Positions 49,250 to 60,985 of a DNA stretch of 64,000 nucleotides are shown piece after piece. A program made the position numbers and the translations under genes. Source of the DNA: Luzula sylvatica (Eukaryota; Streptophyta; Magnoliopsida; Poales; Juncaceae); the NCBI GenBank assembly GCA_946800325.1, contig OX326961.1:11282215-11346214 (forward strand). Reading direction: 5' to 3'. The stretch's first letter is position 1. Each line of letters begins with the position of its first letter. The notes beneath the pieces were generated by a model. The model made no database searches. It was not told where the DNA came from and saw nothing but the letters and a program-made list of their open reading frames with translations.

Positions 49250-49880
49250 ATAATGGTGATGTATATTTAAACCCATCGGGATTTGTATTGATAGAGGTGA
49301 AGTTTATCCTTGAATACTTTGCGAAAGAATTCAGGATTAATTATCTATAATGGTGTGGAGGACGTGTTGCTTATAAAGAGTTATAATAAACAACAGTTTC
49401 CAAAGATTAAGCACGTCCAAATATGTAGCACGACTTTCGATCACAAAGTGTGTACATGTTTTGCTTAAATGAAAACACGGTTATGTGGCAAGGTTCCACA
49501 AGACCAATAGTTTATGATTCTATTTACGGAGGCGAGTATATTGTGGTCATTAATCGCAAAAGGAAGTGGTATGGATCAAGGATACATGACCAAACTCTAG
49601 TAGTCACGAGTTATCGGATTTATGGTTGTTTATTGCGTGAGACGCAATAGTACAAGCCAAAAATGCCGAGGTCACAACCACTTCTAGCCAATACTCAGAA
49701 ATTTTCATTTGATCCATGAAATTTTGTGAAAAGATGTGATCGTAGGTATTGGAAATGTTCCAATCCTGATGATGATTAACACTAGCGGGAACGTGCGGAC
49801 CCGTTTACAAAACCGCTCTCTCTAGTCGCGCGTGACTGTCATGCGATGACTACGGGTATGGAGATACCTAGAGGAGGAAG
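49250..49880 (+). pseudogene. Decayed copia RNase H and pol C terminus
   Basis: SQSVYMFCLNENTVMWQGS and YGGEYIVV (about 49440-49545) match the RNase H block in which copia elements have SGYVFTLNG, then W, then EAEYIA. The pol end is readable as ADPFTKPLSLVA at 49795-49830, the copia motif near the C terminus. The frame is broken upstream and downstream. The 66-codon frame at 49450-49650 is the surviving open piece, starting inside the domain. Confidence 0.78.
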
Positions 49881-50737
49881 AAGAGAGTAGAGTGTAGTTA
49901 TCTAATACGATAGTCCTCGCAGGTTATGGGTATGGAGATACCCATAGGTAAACGTTGTATCACCCAAATACTTAGTCCATATGAATGCATCCCTTTTAAA
50001 ATTTTGTTTACTTAAATTAAAATGCATTCACCTTATATGAAAACTGTGTGCGGGTTGTGTAATATGATTGTTACATGAACCTTGATTTGAACTTGTGTGG
50101 ACGTCGACATGGTTGAGGACTATGTGCAGCAAAACCGTCACACTTAAAGTGTCATTTCTAAACATCCCTAGTCATGTATCAGCTTGCTTAAGAGAGAAGC
50201 ATTTCTATTATTAGATAATAGACTGAACGCGTACACTAGTACATTAGCCGAGGAGATGATTATGTTTTGCTAATCATGGGACAAGGTGCTTGTCGAATCG
50301 GGAACGTAGATATATGTTAGGTTACATGTATTGGATATGACCGAAGCCGCGAGACCATGACATGGTTTAGTCATTATAGATGGACTTGCGACGGATGGGC
50401 TTTTAGGTTCTTGAAACTTGAGGGGATCATTGATTGCGTTACGTGCGTAACACAATGCTTTGATATGAACTTACGCTCACCGTAACAGGGAGTTAAAAGG
50501 GTCATCATTGGGTATTGTCCGAAACACGGAAATCAATGTGAGTCTCCAAGATAGGAATTGTTTATTCCGAAAGGAAGAGATATCTCTTTGGCGCCGCTCG
50601 ATGAGTCGATTAACGAAATCTCTGGCCAGAGTCAATGATATTAATGGTTAATATCGATTGAAATTTGTTAAATCAACTCGGAATCGGGGAATAAGTGTAG
50701 TTAATCAAATTATAAGGGTGACTATTACCATGCCTTT
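49881..50737 (+). other. Copia 3' internal non-coding region, part 1
   Basis: Non-coding sequence after pol. From 50033 on it is matched by the truncated copy at 58203-58903 with moderate divergence (shared TATGAAAACTGTGTGCGG). The frame at 50270-50455 has a counterpart at 58438-58623 on the minus strand, but the frame carries no known motif and lies antisense to the element, so I do not call it a gene. Ends in the target duplication CCTTT (50733-50737). Confidence 0.6.
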
Positions 50738-50916
50738 TGATGAGCGGGATTTTGGCGTGTTTTATGTCGTTGTGTTAAAACCCCGAACAATCAACAAAAT
50801 TTGTGATCTATGTTTGTATAGTGGCAAATGTATAGATTCGTTCCACGGGGAGCAATTGCGTCAAAGATTAAATCAAAACTAGGAGAGAAATAACAAAGAA
50901 AATTCACAGTAAGTAG

Positions 50917-51240
50917 TCCGTTATAACGGAAGTAGGTTCCGTTATAACGGACATGAGGGGTAATGTTAACGCAGGAATTGAGGTGAAGGTCCGTTACAAC
51001 GGAGGAAGTTCCGTTATAACGGAATGAGGTAGTCCGTTATAACGGATTGGTTGATCCGTTACAACGGATCCTTATGTCCGTTACAACACACTATTATGAG
51101 TGATATTGAATGCTTTTTCTCGCTAGTCCGTTACAACGGAACTAAGGTGCGTTACAACGGAGTACCAACAGACTGAAAGTCAGGTACAAACCGAAAGGTC
51201 CGTTGTAACGCAATTTAGGTTCCGTTATAACGGAGTAGTT
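50917..51240. repeat. Eleven copies of palindrome TCCGTTATAACGGA
   Basis: CCGTTATAACGG or a 1-2-base variant (CCGTTACAACGG, CCGTTGTAACGC) occurs about 11 times in 320 bp at irregular spacing. Each perfect copy is a self-complementary 12-14-mer. They lie on the downstream side of the LTR TATA box, in the transcribed R-U5 part. Confidence 0.85.
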
Positions 51241-51847
51241 TCTGGAACTGAGTTTGAGTATTTGATTTGAGGATTGAATTAAAGGTTCGTTTTGAGATTG
51301 AATTAATGGGAGATTAAACTAAGTTCAAGACAGTAATTAAGAACAAAAGGATCAAGTAAAAGAGCAAGTTAAAAACAAAGATTTATTCTTTACACAACAA
51401 AATCCAATCAAACAACAATTAATCAAGTAATTGAAAAGGAGTACACCTAATTGAGAAAGCCTCGAAGTGAAGCTCCTTGTCTCCTTGCCTCGCACCGAAA
51501 GATCCTTGCTCCTTGTCTCGAGAGTGATGGATTGTACCGAAAGGATGAAGCTCCGAGTCACGGATCGCAATCACTTCGAAGAAACGCGGATCGAGTCACG
51601 GCACTTCTTCTCAAATCCACCGTAGGGAATAGCTCCTTGTCACGGCCCGATCTTCGAAGGATGAGAAGGATTCATCGAAGGGATGAGCTCCCTTGTCTCG
51701 ACTAGTCCTTGACAGATTTTTCTTGATTGATCTTGAAGTATCTTGAAGGTTCTTGATTGTGCTTGGAAGAGAGAGGGAGAGAGAAAGAGAGTGAAAGAGT
51801 GTAAAAAGGGTAAAAAGAGCGTACCAAACTCGTGGCCCTTGTGGTCA

Positions 51848-51855
51848 TATTTATA
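51848..51855 (-). promoter_or_regulatory. TATA box of solo LTR
   Basis: TATAAATA on the minus strand (GCTATAAATATGACCAC context). It could drive transcripts leftward, antisense to the copia pol remnants. Confidence 0.65.
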
Positions 51856-52271
51856 GCACTCATGGAGTCTTCTTATTGGCCACGAGTTGGTGGAGAGGAT
51901 TGGGGGTAAGGAGGTAATTCCCACCAAAGGTAGGTGGGCAGAATAAGGGCTAAGGATTGAGTGGTTTTCGTGTAGACTTTTGTGTAAGTTTCTATCATGA
52001 TAATTGTTTGCCTCCCGTCTCATTCATGTACCGAATATATCGGTGTAATATATCGTTTTCACTCCTCTTGACATGTTGGAGACAACTACACTCTCCAAAT
52101 TCCCAGAAATTCCTTCTAATTCCTGTGATTAAGTAATAAAACACACTTAGTGAAGAAATATTCATGTTATCTCAAATATGATTAATAAAGTATATATAAT
52201 TGTTCTTCACAAGGGCTAAAATCCCCAAATTAAGCATTAAATTTGTGCCTTATTTGACTCACATCACCTTT

Positions 52272-52590
52272 TGATTAACGGATATCGTAAACAAGAGAAC
52301 TAGTAACCGCTATTCGAGATAGGCACAATGATCACAATCATTATTCGTTTAACATGGGTAGCTATGATGGAGTGACTAGATCCTGCTCATGAGCTTGTAG
52401 GCATTGGAAACAACCTACTGCCATCGTTAAGTCGAACCTACATGGTCACACAACGAGTCGTACTAAGTCGGGCATGATCATAAAATCGGCACATTGGATG
52501 TGCATAGCTTGGTATTTGATACGCGAGCTATATTCTCTAAAATCGTGCGTATTGGATATGCATGAGTACCTTTTAGGTAGATCTGAAATT
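52272..52590 (+). other. Copia 3' internal non-coding region, part 2
   Basis: Continuation of the copia 3' region after the solo LTR, matched by 58904-59223 in the truncated copy. The paired sense and antisense frames here (52474-52725, 52446-52715) also appear in that copy but run into the LTR and show no motif. I treat them as chance frames conserved by descent. Confidence 0.6.
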
Positions 52591-52601
52591 GAGTGGGAGA
52601 C
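52591..52601 (+). other. Polypurine tract of copia element
   Basis: GAGTGGGAGAC directly before the 3' LTR start TGAAGG. Resembles the AGTGGGAGA tract of many plant copia elements. The same tract stands at 59224-59234. Confidence 0.82.
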
Positions 52602-53637
52602 TGAAGGAAATACAGTTTCAGGATCAACAGTAAAAGTGTACACGTGGATGAACGAATGTAAGCGTACATTCGTGGCCATAACTGTCAGTGGGAAAATCCG
52701 ATTTGAATGGTTCAAATTGGGTTAGATAGATAATTGGATTATCTATAACCTTCATGTAGAAGTATATTTCATATGAACGAAGTATCAGTGTCGTTTATGT
52801 GAAATACCGAAAGGGTGCAACAGTATGACATACAGTTAGTAAAACCGTCATAACTTTTGCATACGAACTCCAATTGGGCTAGGACAAATTGGGTTGTGTA
52901 GCTAATAAGATTATCTACAACGTTCATGTTGGGTGACTTTCTGTCAGAGAAATTTATCAATTTCGTGTGGACAGAATACTGACCAGGTTCATGCAGTATT
53001 CTGTGTGAAATGATGTATATTGGATATACATGCCTTTTGGCTAATCCTGATCCTATTAGAAATAAATAGGATACTTTCTCTCTCCTCACTATGCAATTCT
53101 ACATAATTATTCTGCCTAATACACAAGAGAAAAAGAGCAAATTCAGATTTGATCTTTCGTGAGTTAAAAGGTGCGAAGAGAGAGAAATCGAGAAAAAGAG
53201 TTTCTCGAGGAATAGAGAATCGATTAGATCGAGCAAGTTCGCCGGTGCATCGTCTAGGCAGGTGCATCCGCGACTGACGTCTTACGAATCACCGTGGATA
53301 CAAGTAGAGGCGTGACGTTTGTGACTCTTCGATTGTGATCGACTCGAGTAAGAAAGACAGTGGAAACGCTTGGACACACGAGGACGAAGTCGAGTGAACT
53401 GGCGTAGCAAACAATTGGTGAAGGACGCGTGGTATGGGATGCGCGGATTGTCACCAACGTGACAGGAAATAGAAGGCGGCGATCAACCCTTCGTGTGCCA
53501 TCAATTTGGCACTGGTATAGATCTATCCTTCTATTCGCATCGTACCCTCGAAGTCGTGGCGTGATCTCGGGAATCGGGGAATCGGACCGGGCCTTCATTC
53601 CGGTGCGCGGGCCCGGGGACAAGGATATTTCCCAACA
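52602..53637 (+). mobile_element. 3' LTR of copia element
   Basis: 1,036 bp, exactly the length of the 5' LTR, with about 29 substitutions and no indel by eye. Ends CCCAACA, against CCCCTACA in the 5' LTR. Followed by the target duplication AGTTA (53638-53642). Confidence 0.93.
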
Positions 53638-54187
53638 AGTTATTCAATTAATTAGTTACTTAGTTAGCTAGTAGTTAGTTAGATAGTTAGTTAGTTAGTT
53701 AGTTAGTTAGTGGGTATGTAGGAAGGTAGTTAGTTAGTTAGTCAGTTTGTTAATTAGTTAGTTAGTTAGTTAGTTAGTTAATAGGTATGTACGAAAATTG
53801 TTAGTTAGTTAGTTAGTTAGTTATTTAATTAGTTAGTTGTTTAGTCAGTGGGTTTGTAGGAAGGTAGTTAGTTAGTGAGTAAGTTAGGCAGTTAGTTAAT
53901 TAGTTAGTAAATAGGTATGTATGAAGGTAGTTAGTTAGTAAGTTAGTTAATTTGTTAGTTAGTTAGTTAGCTAGTGGTTAGTTAGTTAGTTAGTTAATTA
54001 GTTCATTAATTAGTTAGTTAGTTAGTTAGCTAGTTAGTTAGTTACTTAGTTAGTTAGTTAGTTAGTTAGTATGTTAGTTTGTTAATCAGTTAGTTAGTAT
54101 GTTAGTTAGCTAGTAGTTAGTTAGTTAATTAGTTTGTTATTTAGTTAGTTAGTTAGTTAGTTAAACAGTTAGCTAATTAGTTTGTTT

Positions 54188-54221
<34 letters not shown>

Positions 54222-54272
54222 GGGTATGTAGTTAGTTAGTTAGTAAGTTATTTAGTTAGTTAGTTATTTGGC

Positions 54273-54306
<34 letters not shown>

Positions 54307-54838
54307 TTTGGCTAGTTAGTTAGTTAGTTAGTTAGTTAATTAGTTAGTTAGTTTGTTAGTTTGATAGCTAGTAGTTAGTTAGTCAGATAGTTAGTTAGTT
54401 AATTAGGATAATTAGTTAGTTAATTAGTTCGTTCGTTAGTTAGTTAGTTAGTGGGTATGCATGAAGGTAGTCAGTTAGATAGTTAGTTAGTTAGTTAGCT
54501 AGCTAGCTAGGTAGTTTGTCATTAGTTAGTTCGTAAATTAGTTAATTACTCAGTTAATTAGTTAGTTAGTTAGTTAGTTAATGGGTATGTAGTTAGTTAG
54601 TTAGTTAGTTAGTTAGTTATTTGGCTAGTTTGTTAGTTAGTTAGTTAATCAGTTAGTTAGTTAGTTAGCTAGTTGTTAGTTAGTTAGTTAGTTAATTAGT
54701 CAGTTAGCTAGTAGTTAGTTAGTTAGTTAAATAGTTAGTTAATTAGTTAGTTAATTAGTTTGTTAGTTAGTTAGTTAGATAGTGGGTATGTAGGAAGGTA
54801 GTTAGTTAGTTAGTTGGCTAGTTAGTTAGTTAGTTGGC

Positions 54839-54882
<44 letters not shown>

Positions 54883-54920
54883 GGGTATGTACGAAGGTAC
54901 TTAGTTAGTTAGTTAGTTAA

Positions 54921-54952
<32 letters not shown>

Positions 54953-55434
54953 GTTGTTAGTTAATTAGTTAGTTAGTTAGTTAATATTTATGTAAGAAGG
55001 TAGCTAGTTAGATAGTTAGATAGTTAGTGAATTTGTTAGTTAGTTAGTTAATAGGTATGTTGGAAGGTAGTTAGTTTGTCGGTTAGTTAGCAAGTAGTAA
55101 GTTAGCTAGTTAGTTAGTTAATTAGTTAGTTAGTTAGTTAGTAAATTAATTAGTTAGTGGGTATGTAGGAAGGTAGGTAGGTAGCTAGTGAGTTAGTTAA
55201 TTAGTTAGTTAGTTACTTAGTTAGTTAGTTAGTTAATATGTATATAAGAAGGAAGTTAGTAAGTTAAATAGTTAGTTCGTAAGTTAGTTATCTATTAATT
55301 AGTTAGTTAGTTTGTTAGTTAGATAGTTAGTTAGTTAGTTAGTTAGTTAGAGGGTATGTAGGAAGGCAGATAGTTAGTCAGTTTGTTAGATTATAAGTTA
55401 GTTAGTTAGTCAACTAGTTAGTTAGTTAGTCAAC

Positions 55435-55469
<35 letters not shown>

Positions 55470-55755
55470 CTAGTAGTTAGCTAGTAGTTAGTTATTGAGT
55501 TAGCTAGTTAGTTAGTTATTTAATGGGTATGTAGGAAGGTAGTTAGTTAGTTAGTTAGTTAATAAGTTAGTTATTTAGTTAGTTAGTTGGTTAGTTAGTT
55601 AGTCAGTTAGTTACTTAGTTAGATAGTTGGTTAGCTAGTAGTCAGTCAGTTAGTTAGTTAGTTAGTTATTTAGCGAATTAGTTAGTTAGGTAGTTATTTA
55701 GTTAGTTAGTTTATATGTATGTAGAAGGAAGTTAGTTAGTTAAATAGTTAGTTAA

Positions 55756-55787
<32 letters not shown>

Positions 55788-56397
55788 CTAGTTAGTTATC
55801 TATTAGGTAGTTAGTTAATTAGTTAGTTATTCAATTAATTAGTTACTTAGTTAGCTAGTAGTTAGTTAGATAGTTAGTTAGTTAGTTAGTTAGTGGGTAT
55901 GTAGGAAGGTAGTTAGTTAGTTAGTCAGTTAGTTAATTAGTTAGTTAGTTAGTTAGTTAATAGGTATGTAGGAAAATTGTTAGTTAGTTAGTTAGTTAGT
56001 TATTTAATTAGTTAGTTGTTTAGTTAGTGGGTTTGTTGGAAGGTAGTTAGTTAATGAGTAAGTTAGGTAGTTAGTTAATTAGTTAGTAAATAGGTATGTA
56101 TGAAGGTAGTTAGTTAGTAAGTTAGTTAATTTGTTAGTTAGTTAGTTAGCTAGTGGTTAGTTAGTTAGTTAGTTAGTTTGTTAATTAGTTCATTAATTAG
56201 TTAGTTAGTTAGTTAGTTAGCTAGTTAGTTAGTTACTTAGTTATTTAGTGAGCTAGTAGTCAGTTAGTTAGTTAGTTAGTATGTTAGTTTGTTAATCAGT
56301 TAGTTAGTATGTTAGTTAGCTAGCAGTTAGTTAGTTAATTAGTTTGTTATTTAGTTAGTTAGTTAGTTAGTTAAACAGTTAGCTAATTAGTTTGTTT

Positions 56398-56439
<42 letters not shown>

Positions 56440-56790
56440 GGGTATGTAGTTAGTTAGTTAGTAAGTTATTTAGTTAGTTAGTTATTTGGCTAGTTAGTTA
56501 GTTAGTTAGTTAGTTATTTGGCTAGTTAGTTAGTTAGTTAGTTAGTTAATTAGTTAGTTAGTTTGTTAGTTTGATAGCTAGTAGTTAGTTAGTCAGATAG
56601 TTAGTTAGTTAATTAGTTAGATAATTAGTTAGTTAATTAGTTCGTTCGTTAGTTAGTTAGTTAGTGGGTATGCATGAAGGTAGTCAGTTAGATAGTTAGT
56701 TAGTTAGTTAGCTAGCTAGGTAGTTAGTCATTAGTTAGTTCGTAAATTAGTTAATTACTCAGTTAATTAGTTAGTTAGTTAATGGGTATG

Positions 56791-56836
<46 letters not shown>

Positions 56837-57769
56837 TTTGGCTAGTTTGTTAGTTAGTTAGTTAATCAGTTAGTTAGTTAGTTAGTTAGTTAGCTAGTTG
56901 TTAGTTAGTTAGTTAGTTAATTAGTCAGTTAGCAAATAGTTAGTTAGTTAGTTAAATAGTTAGTTAATTAGTTAGTTAATTAGTTTGTTAGTTAGTTAGT
57001 TAGATAGTGGGTATGTAGGAAGGTAGTTAGTTAGTTAGTTGGCTAGTTAGTTAGTTAGTTAGGTAGTTAGTTAGTTAGTGGGTATGTACGAAGGTACTTA
57101 GTTAGTTAGTTAGTTAATTAGTTAGTTAGTTAGTTAGTTAGTTAAGTTGTTAGTTAATTAGTTAGTTAGTTAGTTAATATTTATGTAAGAAGGTAGTTAG
57201 TTAGATAGTTAGATAGTTAGTTAATTAGTTAGTTAGTTAATAGGTATGTTGGAAGGTAGTTAGTTAGTCGGTTAGTTAGCTAGTAGTAAGTTAGCTAGTT
57301 AGTTAGTTAATTAGTTAGTTAGTTAGATAGTAAATTAATTAGTTAGTGGGTATGTAGGAAGGTAGGTAGCTAGCTAGTGAGTTAGTTAATTAGTTAGTTA
57401 GTTACTTAGTTAGTTAGTTAGTTAATATGTATATAAGAAGGAAGTTAGTAAGTTAAATAGTTAGTTAGTTCGTAAGTCAGTTATCTATTAATTAGTTAGT
57501 TAGTTTGTTAGTTAGATAGTTAATTAATTAGTTAGTTAGTTAGTTAGAGGGTATGTAGGAAGGCAGATAGTTAGTCAGTTTGTTAGATTATAAGTTAGTC
57601 GGTTAGTAAGTTAGTTAGTTAGTTAGTTAGTTAGTTAATTTTCAGTTATTTAGTTAGTTAGTTAGTCAGTTAGGTAGTTAGTGGGTATGTAGGAATGTAA
57701 TTAGTTAGTTAGTTAGTTAGTTAATTAGTTAGTTAGTCAGTTAGTATGTTAGTCAATAGGTATGTAGGA

Positions 57770-57800
<31 letters not shown>

Positions 57801-58202
57801 GGGTTTGTAGGTAGGTAGTTAGGTAGTTAGTTAGTTAGTTAATTAATAGGTACGTATGACGGTAGTTAGTTAGTTAGTTAGTTAGTTAATTAGTTTGTTA
57901 ATTAGTTAGTTAGCTATTAGTTAGTTAGTTAGTGAGTTAGTTACTTAGTTAGTTAGTGAGCTAGTAGTTAATTAGTTAACAAGTTAGCTAGTTAATCAGT
58001 TAGTGACTTAGTTAGCTAGTAGTTAGTTAGTTATTTAGTTAGTTAGTTAGTTAGTTAGTTCGTTAGTAATCTAGTAGTTAGTTAGTAAGTCAGTTAGTTA
58101 GTTAGTTAGTTAGTTGGTTAGTTAGTTACCTATTAGTCAGTTAGCTGGTTAGTTATTTAGTTAGTTAGGTTGTTAGTTAATTCTTTAGTAAGTTAGTTAG
58201 TT
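53638..58202 (-). repeat. Satellite block E, (TTAG)n, 2.18-kb tandem unit
   Basis: The unit starting with AGTTATTCAATTAATTAG at 53638 is repeated from 55825; the word TGGGTATGTAGGAAGGTAG at 53711 recurs at 55894, giving a period of 2,183 bp. The copies stay parallel until about 57598 and then differ. Six-word cassettes lie at 54782-55256 and 57007-57444. The second unit preserves the copia empty site at 55825-55829. No gene is present. Confidence 0.96.
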
Positions 58203-60266
58203 ATATGAAAACTGTGTGCGGGTTGTATAATATGATTGTTACATGAACCCTGATTTGAGCTTGTGTGGACGCCGGCATAATTGATGATTATGTGCAACAA
58301 AACCGTCACACTTAAAGTGTCATTTCTAAACATCCCTAGTCGCGGATCAGTTTGCTTAAGAGAGAAGCATTTCTATTATCAGATAATAGACTGGATGTGT
58401 ACACTAGTACGTTTGCCGAGGAGATGATTATGTTTTGCTAATCATGGGACAAGGTGCTTGTCGAATCGGGAACGTAGATATATGTTAGGTTACATGTATT
58501 GGATATGACCAAAGCCGCGAGACCATGACATGGTTTAGTCATTATAGATGGACTTGCGACGGATGGGGTTTTAGGTTCTTCACACTTGAGGGGACCATTG
58601 ATTGCGTTACGTGCGTAACACAATGCTTTGATATGACCTTACGCCTACCGTAACAGGGGGCCAAAACGGTCATCATTGGGTATTGTCCGAAACACGGAAT
58701 TCAATGTGAGTCTCCAAGATAGGAATTGTTTAATCCGAAAGGAAGAGATATCTCTTAGGCCGCTCGATGAATTGATTAACGAAATCTCTGGCCAGAGTCA
58801 ATGATATTAAAAGTTAATATCGATTGTAATTTGTTAACTCAATTCGGAATCGAGAAATAAGTATAGTTAATCAAGACATAAGGATGACTACCACCATGCC
58901 TTTTGATTAACGGATATCGCAAACAAGAGAACTAGTAACCGCTATTCGAGATAGGCACAATGATCACAATCATTTTTCGTGTTAACATGGGTAGCCATGA
59001 TGGAGTGACTAGATCCCGCTCTTGGGCTTGTAGTGCTTTGGAAACGGCCTACTGCCATCGTTAACCGAACCTACCTGGTCACACAACGAGTCGTACTAAG
59101 TCGGGCTTGATTATAAAATTGGCACATAAGATGTGCGTAGCTTGGTATTTGATATGCGAGCTATATTCTCTAAAATCATACATATTGGATATGCATGAGT
59201 ACCTTTTAGGTAGTTCTGAAATTGAGTGGGAGACTGAAGGAAATACAGTTTCAGGATCAACCGTAAAAGTGTACACAAAGATAAACGAATGTAAGCGTAC
59301 ATTCGTGGTCATATCTTTCAGTAGGAAAATCCAATTTGAATGGTTCAATTTGGGTTAGATAGATAATAAGATTATCTACAACCTTCATGTAGAAATATAT
59401 TTCATATGAACGAAGTATAAGTGTCGTTTCTATGAAATACCGAAATGGTGCAACAGTATGACATACAGTTAGTAAAACAGTCATAACTTTTGCATACGAA
59501 CTCCAATTAGGCCAGGCCAAATTGGGTCGTGTAGATAATAATATTATCTATAACGTTCGTGTTGGTTGATGTTCTTCCAGAGGAATTTACCAATTTCGTA
59601 TGGACATAATACTGGACAGATTCATGCAACTTTCTGTGTGAAAGAGTGTATATTGGATATACATGTCTTTTGGCCAATCCTAGTCCTATATGATATAAAT
59701 AGGATGTTTCTCTCTCTTAAGTTATGTGAATTCATTCAGTATATTCATAATATTCCAGAAATATTGAGATACATCTTTCTATTGAGTGAAAGGGTGTAAA
59801 GAGAGAGAACCGAGAAAAACAGTTTTTCCGGAGAAGAGAATCAATCGATCAAGCAAGTTTGCCGGTGCATCGTCTAGATAGGTGCATCCGCGACCGACGA
59901 ACTCCGACTCATGGTGGATACAAGTAGAGGAGCGACACTTGTGGCTCTTCGATTGTGATCAACTCGAGGGAGAGAAAGAACGGTCAAAGACGGTGGAAGT
60001 GCTTGGACGTGGAACACACGGAGACAACCGGATGAGCGTCAAGACGGTGGGAGACGTGTGGTATGGGACGCACATGCTAGTCACCAACGTGACCGGAGAA
60101 AGAAGGAAGAGCGATCAACCCTTCGTGCGTGATCAAGTTTACGCTGGTAATCGTCTATCCTACTTTGCATTGTACCCTCGAAGTCATGGCGTGATCTTGG
60201 ATTTAGGGAATCGGACCGGGCCTTCATATCCACTGCGCGGGCCCGGGGTCGGGTGAATTCCCAACA
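58203..60266 (+). mobile_element. 5'-truncated copia copy with complete 3' LTR
   Basis: It starts abruptly in satellite at TATGAAAACTGTGTGCGG, equal to position about 50033 of the full element, runs through the 3' region and polypurine tract (59224-59234) and ends with a full LTR (59235-60266). Divergence from the full element is clearly larger than between that element's own LTRs. It lacks the solo LTR and so keeps its empty site (58899-58903). No TSD can be assessed because the left end is gone. Confidence 0.9.
59235..60266 (+). mobile_element. 3' LTR of truncated copia copy
   Basis: 1,032 bp from TGAAGGAAATACAG to CCCAACA. It contains the hairpin dimer (AGATAATAAGATTATCT near 59361, TAGATAATAATATTATCTA near 59533). 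The right half has several small indels against the other two LTRs. The 124-codon frame at 59882-60256 is only partly matched in the sister LTRs and is not supported as a gene. Confidence 0.9.
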
Positions 60267-60405
60267 AGTTTGTTTGTTAGTTTGCTAGTAGTTATTTAGT
60301 TAGTTAGTTAGTTAGTTATTTAATGGGCATGTAGGAAGGTAGTTAGTTAGCTAGTTAATAGGTATGCATGAATATCGTTAGTTAGTTAGTTAGTTAGTTA
60401 GTTAG

Positions 60406-60450
<45 letters not shown>

Positions 60451-60849
60451 GGGATCGTATGAAGGCAGTCAGTTAATTAGTTTGTTAGGTAGTTAGTTAG
60501 TTAGTTAATAGTTATGTTTGATGTTAGTTAGTTAGTTAGTTAGTTAGTGAGCTAGTAGTTAGTTAGTTAGTTAGTTAGTAAGTTAGTTTGTTAATCAGTT
60601 AGTTAGTTTGTTAGTTAGCTAGTAGTTAGTTAGTTAATTAGTTAGTTATTTAGTTAGTAAGTTAGTTAGTTAAACAGTTAGATAATTAATTTGTTTTAGT
60701 TAGTTAGATAGTTAGTTAGTTAGTGGGTACGTAGTTAGTTAGTTAGTTAGTAGGTTAGTTAGTTAGCTAGTTAGTTAGTTAGCTAGTTAGTTAGTTAGTT
60801 AGTTAGTTAGCGAGCTAGTAGTTAGTTAGTTAGTTAAATAGTTAGTTAA

Positions 60850-60889
<40 letters not shown>

Positions 60890-60953
60890 ATAGGGGGTAT
60901 GTAGAAAGGTAGGTAGTTAGTTAGTTAGTTAATTAGTTAGTTAGTTAGTTGGC

Positions 60954-60985
<32 letters not shown>

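Larger units (their letters stand above)
50738..52266 (-). mobile_element. Solo gypsy LTR nested in copia element
   Basis: 1,529 bp, TGATGAGCG to CACATCA (+ strand), flanked by CCTTT at 50733-50737 and 52267-52271. The truncated copia copy has the uninterrupted site (58899-58903). It is related to the two gypsy LTRs: it shares AATAAAACACACTTAGTG (about 52135) and the downstream ATCCCCAAATT, the GA-rich zone, the TATA box and CCGAAAGGA/GTCACGG repeats, but is a different family. No internal region remains, so unequal recombination between its two LTRs is the likely origin. Orientation minus from the TATA box. Confidence 0.9.
43625..53637 (+). mobile_element. Ty1/copia LTR element, coding region decayed
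   Basis: 10,013 bp on the + strand with two 1,036-bp LTRs (TGAAGG to CA ends), initiator-Met-type primer-binding site, tandem leader, pol remnants in the copia order integrase, reverse transcriptase, RNase H, a long 3' region, polypurine tract and target duplication AGTTA. A 1,529-bp solo gypsy LTR is nested at 50738-52266, so the original element was about 8.5 kb. No pol domain is open. LTRs differ at about 29 of 1,036 sites by eye (2.8%). A second, 5'-truncated copy lies at 58203-60266. I do not assign a named copia lineage. Confidence 0.93.

Noticed and set aside
50270..50455. 61-codon minus frame conserved at 58438-58623
   Set aside because: Conserved only because both lie in the same copia 3' region. 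Antisense to the element and without motif.
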